A DNA stretch of 45,164 bases, from the NCBI RefSeq assembly GCF_020860705.1, contig NZ_JAJBTT010000023.1:1-45164 (forward strand), written 5' to 3'. This document shows, in pieces, positions 9,000 through 17,792 of the stretch. Every line of letters begins with the position of its first letter. Positions within the stretch are counted from its first letter, which is position 1. The position numbers were made by a program, and so were the translations under genes. This stretch comes from Akkermansia sp. (GTDB lineage: Bacteria; Verrucomicrobiota; Verrucomicrobiia; Verrucomicrobiales; Akkermansiaceae). The notes under the pieces are model-generated. The model searched no databases. It worked only from the letters and a program-made list of their open reading frames with translations, and was not told the DNA's origin.

Positions 9000-10175
9000 T
9001 TAAATGTTGAGATATTTTTTCACGATTCCAAGGTCCTTGTCTCCCCGTCCGGAGAGGTTGACCAGAACGTCCCCGCCCTGGGGCAGTTCTTCCGCGTGGT
9101 CCAGCACCCAGGCCACGGCATGGGAGGATTCCAGTGCCGGAATGATGCCTTCCTCCCTGGTGAGCGTCTGGAAGGCGTTCAACGCGGAAGCGTCGCAAAT
9201 CACGCCGTAATGCACGCGGCCTGTTTCCGCCAGATGGGAATGTTCCGGCCCCACGCCGGGATAATCCAGCCCGGCGGAGATGGAATGGGAAGGCAGAATC
9301 TGGCCGTCCCTGTCCTGCAGCAGCATGGTCACATGGCCGTGCAGCACGCCGGGGCTGCCCAGGTTGATGGGAGCGGAGTTGTAGCAGCCGGGTTCCCCGG
9401 TGCCTCCCGCTTCCACGCCCACCAGGCGCACCTCCCGGTCTTCCACAAAGGGGTGGAGCATGCCGATGGCGTTGGAACCGCCGCCCACGCATGCCACCAC
9501 CACGTCCGGAAGCCTTCCGGCGCGCTCCAGCATCTGGACGCGGGCCTCCCGGCCGATGACGGACTGGAGCTGCCTGACCAGCGTGGGGAACGGGTGGGGA
9601 CCCGCCGCCGTACCGAAACAATACAGGGTATCATCCTGATGGGAAATCCAGTAGCGGAGGGCCTCATTGATGGCATCCTTCAAGGTGCGGGAACCGCTCT
9701 CAATCGGGAAGACCCTCGCGCCCAGAAGCTTCATGCGCATCACATTCATGGACTGGCGTTCCACGTCCTCCGCACCCATGAAAATGGTACAGTCCATCTT
9801 GAGACGGGCCGCCGCCGTGGCCGTAGCCACGCCGTGCTGCCCCGCTCCGGTTTCCGCAATGAGGTGCGTTTTCCCCATCATGCTGGCCAGCAGGGCCTGC
9901 CCCAGCGCGTTATTGATCTTGTGGGCGCCCGTGTGCAGGAGGTCCTCCCGCTTCAGCCACAGGCGGAAGCCCAGCTTTTCCGACAGGTGGGGGCAGAATG
10001 TGAGAGGTGTTTCACGGCCCGCGTAGTTGACCAGCAGGTCCTGCAATGCATCCCGGTATTCCGGAGACTGCATGATGGTGGCCATGGCCTGTTCCAGTTC
10101 CATCAGGGGGGGGCGCAATGCCTCCGGAACGAAACGGCCGCCGAAATTGCCGAAGTATCCTTCTTTATTGTTCAT
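9000..10175 (-). CDS. trpB: Tryptophan synthase beta subunit
   Basis: This 391-residue PLP enzyme condenses indole with L-serine to make tryptophan. The PLP lysine is Lys86 in the HTGAHKINNALGQ motif. The phosphate-binding loop GGGSNAIG is present, as is the entry motif YFGNFGGRFVPE. Length and motifs match the standard TrpB1 type that pairs with TrpA. The start codon overlaps the trpF stop (ATGA at 10172-10175), indicating translational coupling. No disrupted residues were seen. Confidence 0.98.
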   Translation of the reverse strand: MNNKEGYFGNFGGRFVPEALRPPLMELEQAMATIMQSPEYRDALQDLLVNYAGRETPLTFCPHLSEKLGFRLWLKREDLLHTGAHKINNALGQALLASMMGKTHLIAETGAGQHGVATATAAARLKMDCTIFMGAEDVERQSMNVMRMKLLGARVFPIESGSRTLKDAINEALRYWISHQDDTLYCFGTAAGPHPFPTLVRQLQSVIGREARVQMLERAGRLPDVVVACVGGGSNAIGMLHPFVEDREVRLVGVEAGGTGEPGCYNSAPINLGSPGVLHGHVTMLLQDRDGQILPSHSISAGLDYPGVGPEHSHLAETGRVHYGVICDASALNAFQTLTREEGIIPALESSHAVAWVLDHAEELPQGGDVLVNLSGRGDKDLGIVKKYLNI

Positions 10176-10819
10176 GCGATGTGGTAAGGGGTATAGGAGA
10201 TGAGGGGCCTGAGGGCCGCCAGCAGTTTCTGCGGGCTTTTCTGGCCGGGGATGGCTTCTACGCCGGAGTTCAAATCAATGCCGTTCGGGGTGCACTGTTC
10301 CAGCGCCTTGTTCAGGGAGGAGGAGGAAAGTCCGCCCGCCAGGAACCAGGGCCGCGGGGATTTCAGGGAAGTCAGGGCGCTCCAGTCCAAAGAAACGCCG
10401 TGGCCGCCGCCCTGGCTGCCGGCGTCCAGCAGGAACCAGGCGCAGCTGTCCGCCCACAAGTCCATCTCCTTCTGCAGGGCGTCCAGGGTCCCATACCGGT
10501 CCGGCCACAGCACGCGGATCACCTTTTCCGGGCCAATGCGGCGCGCGCAGTCCAGGGACTGGGAGCCGTGGAGCTGGGCGAATTCTAGCCGGGCCGTTTT
10601 CATGGTCTCCATGATTTCCTCCGCATTCTGGTTCACGAACACGCCCACGCGGCGGATTAATGCGGAATCCAGCGCGGCGGCGCGTTCCGGCGCAATGTAA
10701 CGCGGGCTTTTGGGATGGAATACGAACCCGCAGAAGTGGGCCCCCATCCCCATGGCTGTTGACAAATCGCTCTGGCGGGTAATCCCGCACACCTTAATGG
10801 CAAATGAATGCTTCTTCAT
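10172..10819 (-). CDS. trpF: Phosphoribosylanthranilate isomerase
   Basis: This 215-residue TIM-barrel enzyme converts N-(5-phosphoribosyl)anthranilate to CdRP, the third step of the pathway. Family motifs appear in order: VCGITRQSDL at the N-terminus with the catalytic Cys, GFVFHPKSPRYI, QLHGSQ, LLDAGSQGGGHG, and FLAGGLS followed by IDLNSGVE for phosphate binding. The gene is joined by 4-nt ATGA overlaps to trpC upstream and trpB downstream. A separate trpF rather than a trpC-trpF fusion is common outside enteric bacteria. Confidence 0.96.
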   Translation of the reverse strand: MKKHSFAIKVCGITRQSDLSTAMGMGAHFCGFVFHPKSPRYIAPERAAALDSALIRRVGVFVNQNAEEIMETMKTARLEFAQLHGSQSLDCARRIGPEKVIRVLWPDRYGTLDALQKEMDLWADSCAWFLLDAGSQGGGHGVSLDWSALTSLKSPRPWFLAGGLSSSSLNKALEQCTPNGIDLNSGVEAIPGQKSPQKLLAALRPLISYTPYHIA

Positions 10820-11601
10820 CTTGTTTCTTCTAAAATTGCAGCCAGTTTTTCACCCGGCTTTCCGCCGTCCATCAGGGCTGTTCCCATCAGTACGGCCTGG
10901 AAGCCCGCTTCCGCGGCTTCCCTGAGATGCGCCCCGGCGCTCATGGCGCTGGCGGCTATCCATACTTCCCCGTCACGGCGGAGTTTCCCCAGGCCCACGC
11001 AGGCCTGCCTGTCCGTTTTCAATGTATCCAGGTCACGGGCGTTTACCTGGATGATGCGTGCGCCGGACTCCCGGGCGAGCGCCAGGTCAGCCTCGTCAAA
11101 GATTTCCACGACGGCGTGCATGCCGTAGGCTTCCGCCTGTTCCCGCAGGGTGCGGAGAATCCGCGCATCAGGAGTCAGGCGCACGATAAGCAGCAGGGCG
11201 GAGGCCGGCGTGGACGCCGTCTCCATCACCTGGAGCTGGTGGAAAATGAAATCCTTGCGGAGCATGGGAATCCCGGTGCGGTGCATGCGTTCCAGATACC
11301 CGATGCGGCCGCCGAAGAACCGTTCTTCCGTCAGCACGGAGATGCAGGAAGCTCCCGCCCCGGCATATTGCTCCGCCACTTCCTCCGGCTTCAAGCCGGT
11401 GGCGATCACTCCGCGCGACGGAGAGGACTGCTTGAACTCCGCGATCACCGCCACAGGCTGCCCGGAGGGGGGAGTCTCAATGGCTTTCAGAAAATCCGGC
11501 CTGCGCCCCTTCCAGGGGCGGGGCAGTTCCCGCCGGGACGCCAGGTCCGTGAGCAGGGCGATTTCCTCCGCCTTGGCTTCCCTGAACTGTTCAAGCAGCA
11601 T
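10816..11601 (-). CDS. trpC: Indole-3-glycerol-phosphate synthase
   Basis: This 261-residue TIM-barrel enzyme closes the indole ring, converting CdRP to indole-3-glycerol phosphate. Motifs include VIAEFKQSSPSRG with the catalytic Lys, LRKDFIFHQLQV, and the later strand IIQVNARDLDTLKTD. The usual INNRDL is INARDL here, a mild variation. The start overlaps the end of trpGD by 11 nt, and the stop overlaps trpF by 4 nt. Confidence 0.96.
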   Translation of the reverse strand: MLLEQFREAKAEEIALLTDLASRRELPRPWKGRRPDFLKAIETPPSGQPVAVIAEFKQSSPSRGVIATGLKPEEVAEQYAGAGASCISVLTEERFFGGRIGYLERMHRTGIPMLRKDFIFHQLQVMETASTPASALLLIVRLTPDARILRTLREQAEAYGMHAVVEIFDEADLALARESGARIIQVNARDLDTLKTDRQACVGLGKLRRDGEVWIAASAMSAGAHLREAAEAGFQAVLMGTALMDGGKPGEKLAAILEETR

Positions 11602-13183
11602 GAAGCGTTCTCCTTCCTACGCCGGCGCAGACGGCCTCCCGTGCCTTCGCCATGCAGACGGCCAGGTCCATGTGGTCCTCCAGCAGGAACATGGCCACGC
11701 CCACATTCAGGATCACCATGTCCATCATGGCGCGCGGCCCCTTGCCGTACAGAATATCCTTCAGCACGGCCACGGCTTCCTCTTTGGAATGAACGGCCAG
11801 ATCCTCCGGATCACAGGGCTGGATGCCGTAGTCGGCGGGGTCCAGGGTCATGGGCGTCAGCTTCCCGTTGTGGACGATCATCATCTTGGTGGGGCCCAGC
11901 GGCGTCACCTCGTCATACCCCCCTGCCCCGTACACCACGGCCGCCTTGCGGATGTGGGACTGGCTGAGGGTTTCCGCCAGCAGCTCCACCAGTTCCGGCC
12001 GGGCCACCCCCAACAGAATGTGGGTGGGGCGCGCCGGGTTGATCAGCGGCCCCAGCAGGTTGAACAGGGTGCGGATGCCCAGTTCCCTGCGGATGGGCCC
12101 CACATTGCGGAAGGCGGGATGGAAATTCGGCGCGAACAGGAAGGCGAAGTTCCTTTCGTCCAGCAGGTGCTGCACGTCCTCCGGAGCCACGTCCAGCGGG
12201 AATCCCAGGCCTTCCAGGGCGTCCGCGGAGCCGCAGGAGGAGGATACGGCGCGGTTGCCGTGCTTCACCACCTTGTAGCCCATGCCCGCCAGCGTCAGGG
12301 ACGTGGCGGTGGAACAATTGAAAGAACTGCGGCCGTCGCCGCCCGTGCCTACTACGTCAATGCAGTCCCCCTCCAGGCCTTCCACGCGGTTGGCGCGGCC
12401 CAGGGCGATGCCCACGGCATGGGCCATTTCCAGCGGGGTTTCCCCCTTCATGCGCAGGCCCATCAGGAAGCAGCCCGCCTGGGCGGGAGTCATGCGCCCG
12501 TCCATGATGTCCGCAAAACCGGCGGCAGCCATGTCAGCCGTCAAGTCCTGCCCGGCGGCCAGCGTGTCCAGAATGCGGTTGATTCTCTTTTCCTTCTGCC
12601 CGGACGGAACGACGTTGTCCGGAAAGTTCCCCAGGAGCTGAAGGCCGTCCGGAGTCAGGATGGATTCCGGATGGAACTGGATGCCCACCCAGGGGCGGTC
12701 ATTGTAGCGCAGGGCCATGACTTCCCCTTCAGGCCCGCGGGAAGTGACGGTGAAGCGCGGATTCGGCTCGTCCTCCTTGGACTGCACCACCAGGGAATGG
12801 TAGCGGCCTACGGTCATGGGGTTGGGGAGTCCGCTGAACAATCCCTTGCCGTCGTGGATGATGTCCGAACTCTTGCCGTGCATCACGTACGGAGCGCGGG
12901 AAACCTCCGCCCCGGCGAAGTAGCCCAGAAGCTGGTGTCCCAGGCATACGCCCAGCACGGGAACGGTGGCGGGAAGTCGCTTCAGGAATTCCAGGCACAG
13001 CCCGGCATTGCGCGGATGGCTGGGACCGGGGGAAATGCACACGGCCTCCAGATCCGGGCTGGCGGCCAGGTCCAGAATGCGCGGATCATCGTTCGCGTAC
13101 ACCACGGGCTTGCGGCCCAGGGCATAAAACGCCTGCACCAGATTCCACGAAAAGGAATCGTAATTATCAATGAACAGAAACAT
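11591..13183 (-). CDS. trpGD: TrpG-TrpD fusion: anthranilate synthase glutamine amidotransferase / anthranilate phosphoribosyltransferase
   Basis: A 530-residue bifunctional protein. Residues 1-190 are a class I glutamine amidotransferase that supplies ammonia to TrpE; the nucleophile Cys80 lies in GVCLGHQ, with His171 and Glu173 in FHPES. Residues from about 200 onward are anthranilate phosphoribosyltransferase, with the PRPP-binding loop GTGGDG at 279-284 and KHGNRAVSSSCGSAD around 307-321. The same fusion order is known from E. coli. A clear AAGGAGA Shine-Dalgarno site lies just before the ATG, inside the 3' end of trpE (17-nt overlap). This is one of the few good ribosome sites in the window and may keep TrpGD synthesis high relative to TrpE. 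Confidence 0.97.
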   Translation of the reverse strand: MFLFIDNYDSFSWNLVQAFYALGRKPVVYANDDPRILDLAASPDLEAVCISPGPSHPRNAGLCLEFLKRLPATVPVLGVCLGHQLLGYFAGAEVSRAPYVMHGKSSDIIHDGKGLFSGLPNPMTVGRYHSLVVQSKEDEPNPRFTVTSRGPEGEVMALRYNDRPWVGIQFHPESILTPDGLQLLGNFPDNVVPSGQKEKRINRILDTLAAGQDLTADMAAAGFADIMDGRMTPAQAGCFLMGLRMKGETPLEMAHAVGIALGRANRVEGLEGDCIDVVGTGGDGRSSFNCSTATSLTLAGMGYKVVKHGNRAVSSSCGSADALEGLGFPLDVAPEDVQHLLDERNFAFLFAPNFHPAFRNVGPIRRELGIRTLFNLLGPLINPARPTHILLGVARPELVELLAETLSQSHIRKAAVVYGAGGYDEVTPLGPTKMMIVHNGKLTPMTLDPADYGIQPCDPEDLAVHSKEEAVAVLKDILYGKGPRAMMDMVILNVGVAMFLLEDHMDLAVCMAKAREAVCAGVGRRTLHAA

Positions 13184-14573
13184 GGTCTTCTCCTTTCAAT
13201 ATCACGTCAATAATCTTGCCCTTGTTCATGCATTCCTGCCATTCCGCGGCCGGATCGGAATCGTACACGATCCCGGCGCCCGCCTGCCAGTGAATGCGGC
13301 CATTCTTCACCCACATGCTGCGGATGGTGATGCCGGAATCCATGTGAACGCCATTCTTGTCCAGCCCCAGCCAGCCGATGCACCCGGCGTACGGGCCTCG
13401 CGGCAGGGGCTCTTCCTCCGCCAGGATTTCCATGGCGCGCACCTTGGGGGCGCCGCTGACCGTCCCGGCGGGGAAGGCCGCGCCGAGGATGTCCAGGGTA
13501 TCCAGCCCGTCATTCACCTGGGCGGTCACGCGGGAAGTCATGTGCATCACATGGGAAAAACGTTCAATCTCCATCAGCCGTTCCAGTTTCACGGAGCCGG
13601 GCTTGGCGACGCGGCCCAGGTCGTTGCGGCCCAGATCCACCAGCATCACATGTTCCGAACATTCCTTCGGGTCCTTCAGCAAGTCGGCGGCCAGGGCGGC
13701 ATCCTCCTCATCATCCCTGCCGCGCTTGCGCGTCCCGGCAATGGGAGAGAGCTGGAGCTTGCCGTCCGTGCAGCGCACCATCAGTTCCGGGGAGGACCCG
13801 AACAGCGTTACATCCGGCAAGCGCATGAAGAACATGTACGGAGAGGGATTGATGCTGCGCATGCGGCGGTACAGCGTGAAGGCGTCCCCGTGAAACTCCG
13901 CAGAGGCCTGGGAGGAAAGCACCACCTGGATAGCTTCCCCGTCGTGCAGCAGTTCCTTGATATGCTCCACGCCTTTCATGTAGGCCGCCTGGTCCGGCGT
14001 GCGGGAGACATCGCCGATGGAAGGTTCCTCCGTTTCATGAAGCGGAGCGTGGGCCAGGTCCCGGTGTTCTCCCAGGCTGATCTGGGTGAGGCGGTTGTAC
14101 AAATGGTCAAACACGATCACGGTACCGGCCAGAACCAGGCAGGCTTCCGCGGAAGAGGGGGGAATGGCCTGCGCCAGCTTAGGCTGGAACAGGGCTGCCG
14201 TTTCATAGCCGAAGTAGCCGTACAAAGCCCGCGTGATGGGAGCCTGCCTCTTGTCGTCCCCCACCAGTTCCAGACGCTGCATCAGGGAGCGCAGGCCGTC
14301 CAGATAAGGCATGCCGTCCAGCTCCTTCAGGGAAGCCAGCCGGTCGTCATTGATGGTGAGGGAAAGCCTGGCGTCCACACAGGAAACGGTCATCAGGTAA
14401 TCGCAGGCGATGACGCTGTAACGGCCCCATCTGCCGTCCACTTCCGCGCTTTCCAGCAAAAGTCCGGGGGTTTGATCCTGGGTCAGGCTCAGGAACAGGC
14501 TGATAGGCGTCTCCAGGTCGGCGCTCAGGCGCCGGCTGCGCTGTTGGAGGGTGATGATGGATGGTGGTTGCAT
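13167..14573 (-). CDS. trpE: Anthranilate synthase component I
   Basis: This 468-residue chorismate-using enzyme makes anthranilate with ammonia from the TrpG domain, the committed step to tryptophan. The C-terminal chorismate-binding domain shows LFGSSPELMVR, IAGTRKRG, LVDLGRNDLGRV, GTVSGAPKVRAME and the terminal GAGIVYDSDP. The N-terminal LLLES motif (residues 38-42) corresponds to the tryptophan-binding segment of feedback-inhibited TrpE, so end-product inhibition is likely. The first biosynthetic gene of the operon, it lies 20-odd nt after an intrinsic terminator in the leader, so its transcription is probably attenuated. No strong Shine-Dalgarno site is seen. Confidence 0.97.
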   Translation of the reverse strand: MQPPSIITLQQRSRRLSADLETPISLFLSLTQDQTPGLLLESAEVDGRWGRYSVIACDYLMTVSCVDARLSLTINDDRLASLKELDGMPYLDGLRSLMQRLELVGDDKRQAPITRALYGYFGYETAALFQPKLAQAIPPSSAEACLVLAGTVIVFDHLYNRLTQISLGEHRDLAHAPLHETEEPSIGDVSRTPDQAAYMKGVEHIKELLHDGEAIQVVLSSQASAEFHGDAFTLYRRMRSINPSPYMFFMRLPDVTLFGSSPELMVRCTDGKLQLSPIAGTRKRGRDDEEDAALAADLLKDPKECSEHVMLVDLGRNDLGRVAKPGSVKLERLMEIERFSHVMHMTSRVTAQVNDGLDTLDILGAAFPAGTVSGAPKVRAMEILAEEEPLPRGPYAGCIGWLGLDKNGVHMDSGITIRSMWVKNGRIHWQAGAGIVYDSDPAAEWQECMNKGKIIDVILKGEDHVSVH

Positions 14574-14593
14574 GAATGAATCATTGTGTAAGT

Positions 14594-14639
14594 TGAAAAT
14601 AAAAAAACTGCTTTGACTCTCGGAGGAATCAAAGCAGTT
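14594..14639 (-). terminator. Attenuator terminator in the trp leader
   Basis: A perfect 11-bp stem with arms 14629-14639 and 14606-14616 and a 12-nt loop is followed on the minus strand by a run of T (TTTTTTTATTTT). It lies between the trpL stop and the trpE start, so it can end transcription before trpE. The 3' part of the upstream arm plus loop (14630-14622, GATTCCTCC) can instead pair with GGGGGAATC (14690-14682) inside trpL: 9 pairs, one of them G-U. That would break the terminator, so it is the candidate antiterminator. Pairing was judged by eye; energies were not calculated. Confidence 0.85.
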
Positions 14640-14667
14640 CTTGAAAGATGGTCATAGCTGCATGCTA

Positions 14668-14775
14668 TTACTGCACATCGGGATTCCCCCGTCCGGACAT
14701 GGGTACACGCCACCAATAGCCGTTGCCGTAATAACGGGTGTTGCTAAAAAAGGGCTGTACTGTGCTGAATGGCAT
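14668..14775 (-). CDS. trpL: trp operon leader peptide with tandem Trp codons
   Basis: A 35-codon open frame upstream of trpE encodes a peptide beginning MPFSTVQPFF, with RYYGNGYWWR in the middle and ending GNPDVQ, closed by tandem stops TAA TAG. Two adjacent TGG codons lie at 14715-14710. An in-frame TAA four codons before the ATG leaves 14775 as the only ATG start ahead of the Trp codons. The geometry fits attenuation: a ribosome stalled at the Trp codons would leave 14690-14682 free to form an antiterminator. A ribosome reaching the stop would cover it and let the terminator at 14606-14639 form. Role inferred by analogy with known trp leaders; the peptide itself needs no function. Confidence 0.85.
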   Translation of the reverse strand: MPFSTVQPFFSNTRYYGNGYWWRVPMSGRGNPDVQ

Positions 14776-14784
14776 CTGGGCGTT

Positions 14785-14813
14785 TTATTACTCTTCTCCC
14801 CTCCCCTTGTCAA
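14785..14813 (-). promoter_or_regulatory. Candidate trp operon promoter
   Basis: On the minus strand, a perfect -35 hexamer TTGACA (14813-14808) is followed after exactly 17 nt by TAATAA (14790-14785). Initiation about 7 nt later would fall at about 14778, only a few nt before the trpL ATG, giving a nearly leaderless leader-peptide mRNA. The spacer is purine-rich (AGGGGAGGGGAGAAGAG). An alternative -10, TATACT at 14870-14865, has no good -35; if used, the purine tract could serve as a distant ribosome site. Confidence 0.55.
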
Positions 14814-14979
14814 AAGAACTTTCCGTCAATGGCAAAAAAAATCAGGGAATCCTTCCTGCCAGCCAGTATAAAGAACTCTTTCTACAAGGTGCGATAAAAA
14901 AGAACGCCAAAAAACGGAAGAACCGTCTGCATGGCCCTTCACAGGCATGAAATGCCGGATTGCGCCCCGGATTCACCGG

Positions 14980-15384
14980 CTACTGTTGCTCTCCGTCTGC
15001 ACGGCCTTCCATTTCCAAAAGACGGCATTTGGCAGCAAGAAGCGCCTCCCGTGAGCGGTATGCCTCCAGACGGAAGGAAGACTGCCCCGCCAGCATTTCC
15101 TGAAACAGACGGCATTCCTCTTCATGAAGGGCCACAATTTCCTTTTGAAAGTCTATCCGTTCCTTGCGGGAAGCAGCATGGTCGCGGCGGAATTCCAGAA
15201 GCTGCAATCTGGCTGGAACGGTCTCCGACCAATGGCACAACCCGGATTTGTAGCGCTCTTTCATCAGGTCATCCATCTTGACCAGGATTTGCTCCCGTTC
15301 CTGCAGGAGTGATTTCAACGTATCCTCTCCCGGTGAGACGGAAGCAAGGCATGCCGTCAGCAATAAAAGCAGGGCAGTTCTCAT
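14980..15384 (-). CDS. Small putative lipoprotein, coiled-coil
   Basis: A 134-residue protein of unknown function. The N-terminus MRTALLLLLTACLAS has a basic start, a hydrophobic core and LTAC, which fits a lipobox with Cys12 as the lipidated residue. The mature part is almost wholly helical, highly charged and rich in Leu, Glu, Arg and Lys (LLQEREQILVKMDDLMKERY), suggesting a short coiled coil on the periplasmic face of a membrane. It lies between the hppA terminator and the trp leader and has no recognisable partner. Codon use resembles its neighbours. Confidence 0.6.
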   Translation of the reverse strand: MRTALLLLLTACLASVSPGEDTLKSLLQEREQILVKMDDLMKERYKSGLCHWSETVPARLQLLEFRRDHAASRKERIDFQKEIVALHEEECRLFQEMLAGQSSFRLEAYRSREALLAAKCRLLEMEGRADGEQQ

Positions 15385-15467
15385 TACCGCCTTTTTACGC
15401 CGCAGAAAAACCGAATCAAGCAGAAAAAACGGCGTTCATCCCTGAAAGGCAAATACTTTTTCTCATG

Positions 15468-15508
15468 CAAAAAACGGGAGCGCCGCCAGTTTCCGCGAAC
15501 GCTCCCGT
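15468..15508 (-). terminator. Terminator after hppA
   Basis: Arms 15500-15508 and 15474-15482 form a perfect 9-bp GC-rich stem with a 17-nt loop, followed on the minus strand by TTTTTTGCATG. It starts 25 nt after the hppA stop, so hppA appears to be transcribed alone. Confidence 0.85.
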
Positions 15509-15533
15509 CATGGTGATTCAATAAGCTCCCGGC

Positions 15534-17762
15534 TTAGAACAGGGTCACGGCGATGTTGACGCCGGCGGTGACGATGGCCACCATGCTCATCAGCTTGATC
15601 AGGATGTTCAGGGACGGGCCGGACGTATCCTTGAAGGGATCGCCCACCGTGTCCCCGATGACGGCGGCCTTGTGGCTTTCCGAACCCTTGCCGCCCACAT
15701 GGCCCTGCTCAATGTACTTCTTGGCATTGTCCCATGCGCCGCCGGAATTCGCCATGAACACGGCCAGGACGAAGCCGGAGGCCAGGCCGCCGGCCAGCAG
15801 GCCGAACACGCCGGGAACGCCGAACACGAGGCCCATGCAGATAGGGGTGATGACGGCCAGAACGGACGGCCAGATCATTTCATGCTGGGCGCCCGCCGTG
15901 GAGATTTCCACGCAGCGCACGTAATCCGGTTCCGCCTCCCCGGTCAGAATACCCTTGATTTCCTTAAACTGGCGGCGAACTTCCTTCACCATCTTTTCAG
16001 CGGCGCGGCCCACGGCATTCATGGTCAGGCCGCAGAACAGGAAGGACATCATGGCGCCCACGAACAGGCCCATGAGCACCTTCGGGTTCATCAAGGTCAC
16101 CTGGAAGTAGCCCATGAACTCGGACAGGGTGCAGGTGGTGATTTTGGACACCTCCACGCTCACGGCGTCATTGATCTTGTACATGGTGTTTCCGGTGGCC
16201 TCACTCCAGTGCAGGATGGAAATCTTCAACTCTTCAATATAGGAGGCCAGCAGGGCCAGCGCAGTCAGGGCGGCGGAACCAATGGCGAAGCCCTTGCCCG
16301 TGGCGGCGGTCGTATTGCCCAGCGCATCCAGGGCATCCGTGCGGCGGCGCACCTCCGGGTCCAGCTTGCTCATCTCCGCGTTGCCACCGGCGTTGTCGGA
16401 AATGGGGCCGTAGGCGTCCGTAGCCAGCGTCAGGCCCAGGGTGGAAAGCATGCCGACGGCGGCAATGCCGATGCCGTACAGGCCCTTGCCCATTTCAGCG
16501 CCGGTGAAATGCCAGTCCCCGGAAGCCATGCCGTAGGCCAGCACCGTACCCACGACAATCGTAACAACGGGGATGCAGGTGGAAATCATGCCGATTCCGA
16601 TGCCGGAAATGATGACGGTGGCAGGCCCCGTCTTCGCGCTGTGGGCGATCTTGCGGCAGGGATAGGAGTCATGGGACGTGTAATGTTCCGTACTCTTCCC
16701 GATGATGATGCCCACCGCCAGGCCGGTCACGATCGCGCCCCAGATGCCGGCCCAGTTGTCCAGCCCGATGAGCTGGAGCAGGAAGGCGGAGGCAATGGCG
16801 ATCAGGAAGGAACTGAGGTTGATGCCGCGGTTCAGGGCGGCCATCAGTTCCGTCTGGGAAGCGCCGCGCTTTACGCGCACCGCATAGACGCCCAGCAGGG
16901 AAAGAACGGTGCCGAGGGCGGCGATCAGCATGGGCGTGAGAACGGCCTTGATGGCCATGTCCGGCACGGCCATGTAAGCCGCAGCGCCCAGGGCGGCGGA
17001 AGCCAGGATGGAGCCGCAGTAGGACTCGTAAAGGTCAGCGCCCATGCCGGCCACGTCGCCCACGTTGTCCCCCACGTTATCCGCAATGGTGGCGGGGTTG
17101 CGGGGATCGTCTTCCGGAATGCCGGCTTCCACCTTCCCCACCAGGTCGGCGCCTACGTCTGCGGCCTTCGTGAAAATGCCGCCGCCCACGCGGGCGAACA
17201 GGGCCTGGAGAGAAGCGCCCATGCCAAAGGTCAGCATCGTCGTAGTGATCACCACCAGGCGGGTGGACAGTTCCATTTCTCCATAAAACCAGTCCAGAAT
17301 CCAGTACCAGGCGCCGATGTCCAGCATGGCAAGGCCCACCACGGTCAGACCGAGAACGGCGCCGGAGCGGAAGGCGATCTGAAGGCCGGCATCAAGAGAA
17401 TGACGGCAGGCATTCGCCACGCGGCCGGAAGCGTACGTGGCCGTCTTCATGCCGATGTACCCGGCAAGGCCGGAGAAAAAGCCGCCGGAAATAAATGCAA
17501 AGGGCACCCAGGGATTCTGAATGTGCAGGCAGTAGGCCAGAAAGGCGAAAACGACCGTGATCAGCACGAAAAAAATGGCAACAATCTTGTATTGCTGCCG
17601 GAGGTAGGCCATCGCACCGCTGCGAACATGCTTGGCGATCATTCTCATGACGTCGTTCCCCTCATCCTGGGCCTTCATACGGTAAAAAAACACGCCCGCG
17701 AAAACGAGGGCCAGCACGGAAGCCGATGGGATGAGCCAAAATAAATCCTGGATGGTTATCAT
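15534..17762 (-). CDS. hppA: Membrane-bound ion-translocating pyrophosphatase, K+-dependent type
   Basis: A 742-residue polytopic membrane protein that couples pyrophosphate hydrolysis to ion export. The active-site loop [11 protein letters not shown] is present, followed by [21 protein letters not shown] and, further on, [17 protein letters not shown]. Subtype residues: [10 protein letters not shown] (482-491) has Ala486 and Gly489 where K+-independent enzymes carry Lys and Thr, indicating K+ dependence. Glu246 in DLYESY occupies the gate-glutamate position typical of Na+ or Na+/H+ pumps. The ion specificity is inferred; sequence alone does not separate Na+ from dual Na+/H+ transport. A good promoter lies upstream and a terminator downstream. 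Confidence 0.97.
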   Translation of the reverse strand: MITIQDLFWLIPSASVLALVFAGVFFYRMKAQDEGNDVMRMIAKHVRSGAMAYLRQQYKIVAIFFVLITVVFAFLAYCLHIQNPWVPFAFISGGFFSGLAGYIGMKTATYASGRVANACRHSLDAGLQIAFRSGAVLGLTVVGLAMLDIGAWYWILDWFYGEMELSTRLVVITTTMLTFGMGASLQALFARVGGGIFTKAADVGADLVGKVEAGIPEDDPRNPATIADNVGDNVGDVAGMGADLYESYCGSILASAALGAAAYMAVPDMAIKAVLTPMLIAALGTVLSLLGVYAVRVKRGASQTELMAALNRGINLSSFLIAIASAFLLQLIGLDNWAGIWGAIVTGLAVGIIIGKSTEHYTSHDSYPCRKIAHSAKTGPATVIISGIGIGMISTCIPVVTIVVGTVLAYGMASGDWHFTGAEMGKGLYGIGIAAVGMLSTLGLTLATDAYGPISDNAGGNAEMSKLDPEVRRRTDALDALGNTTAATGKGFAIGSAALTALALLASYIEELKISILHWSEATGNTMYKINDAVSVEVSKITTCTLSEFMGYFQVTLMNPKVLMGLFVGAMMSFLFCGLTMNAVGRAAEKMVKEVRRQFKEIKGILTGEAEPDYVRCVEISTAGAQHEMIWPSVLAVITPICMGLVFGVPGVFGLLAGGLASGFVLAVFMANSGGAWDNAKKYIEQGHVGGKGSESHKAAVIGDTVGDPFKDTSGPSLNILIKLMSMVAIVTAGVNIAVTLF

Positions 17763-17770
17763 TGTCAGTA

Positions 17771-17787
17771 CACTTTAAATTAAAGTG
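17771..17787. promoter_or_regulatory. Perfect 8-bp palindrome in the hppA 5' untranslated region
   Basis: CACTTTAA and TTAAAGTG flank a single A between the predicted -10 element and the hppA start codon. The symmetry and position suit an operator for a dimeric repressor or a short RNA hairpin. The binding factor is unknown. Confidence 0.4.
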
Positions 17788-17792
17788 GTGGG

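Noticed and set aside
8986..9621. Upstream extension of the trpA frame to 473 codons
   Set aside because: The added residues are low-complexity Arg/Gly/Pro sequence overlapping trpB out of frame; the conserved TrpA start is at 8985.
11150..13213. Plus-strand open frame of 687 codons across trpC-trpGD
   Set aside because: It is antisense to well-conserved trp genes and has no recognisable motif.
14680..14691. Small hairpin CGGG-GGAAT-CCCG within trpL
   Set aside because: A 4-bp stem is too weak to call separately; the same bases serve better as the antiterminator strand.
14525..14716. Alternative 63-codon minus frame in the trp leader
   Set aside because: It has no Trp codons, runs through the attenuator hairpin and into trpE out of frame; the trpL frame explains the region better.
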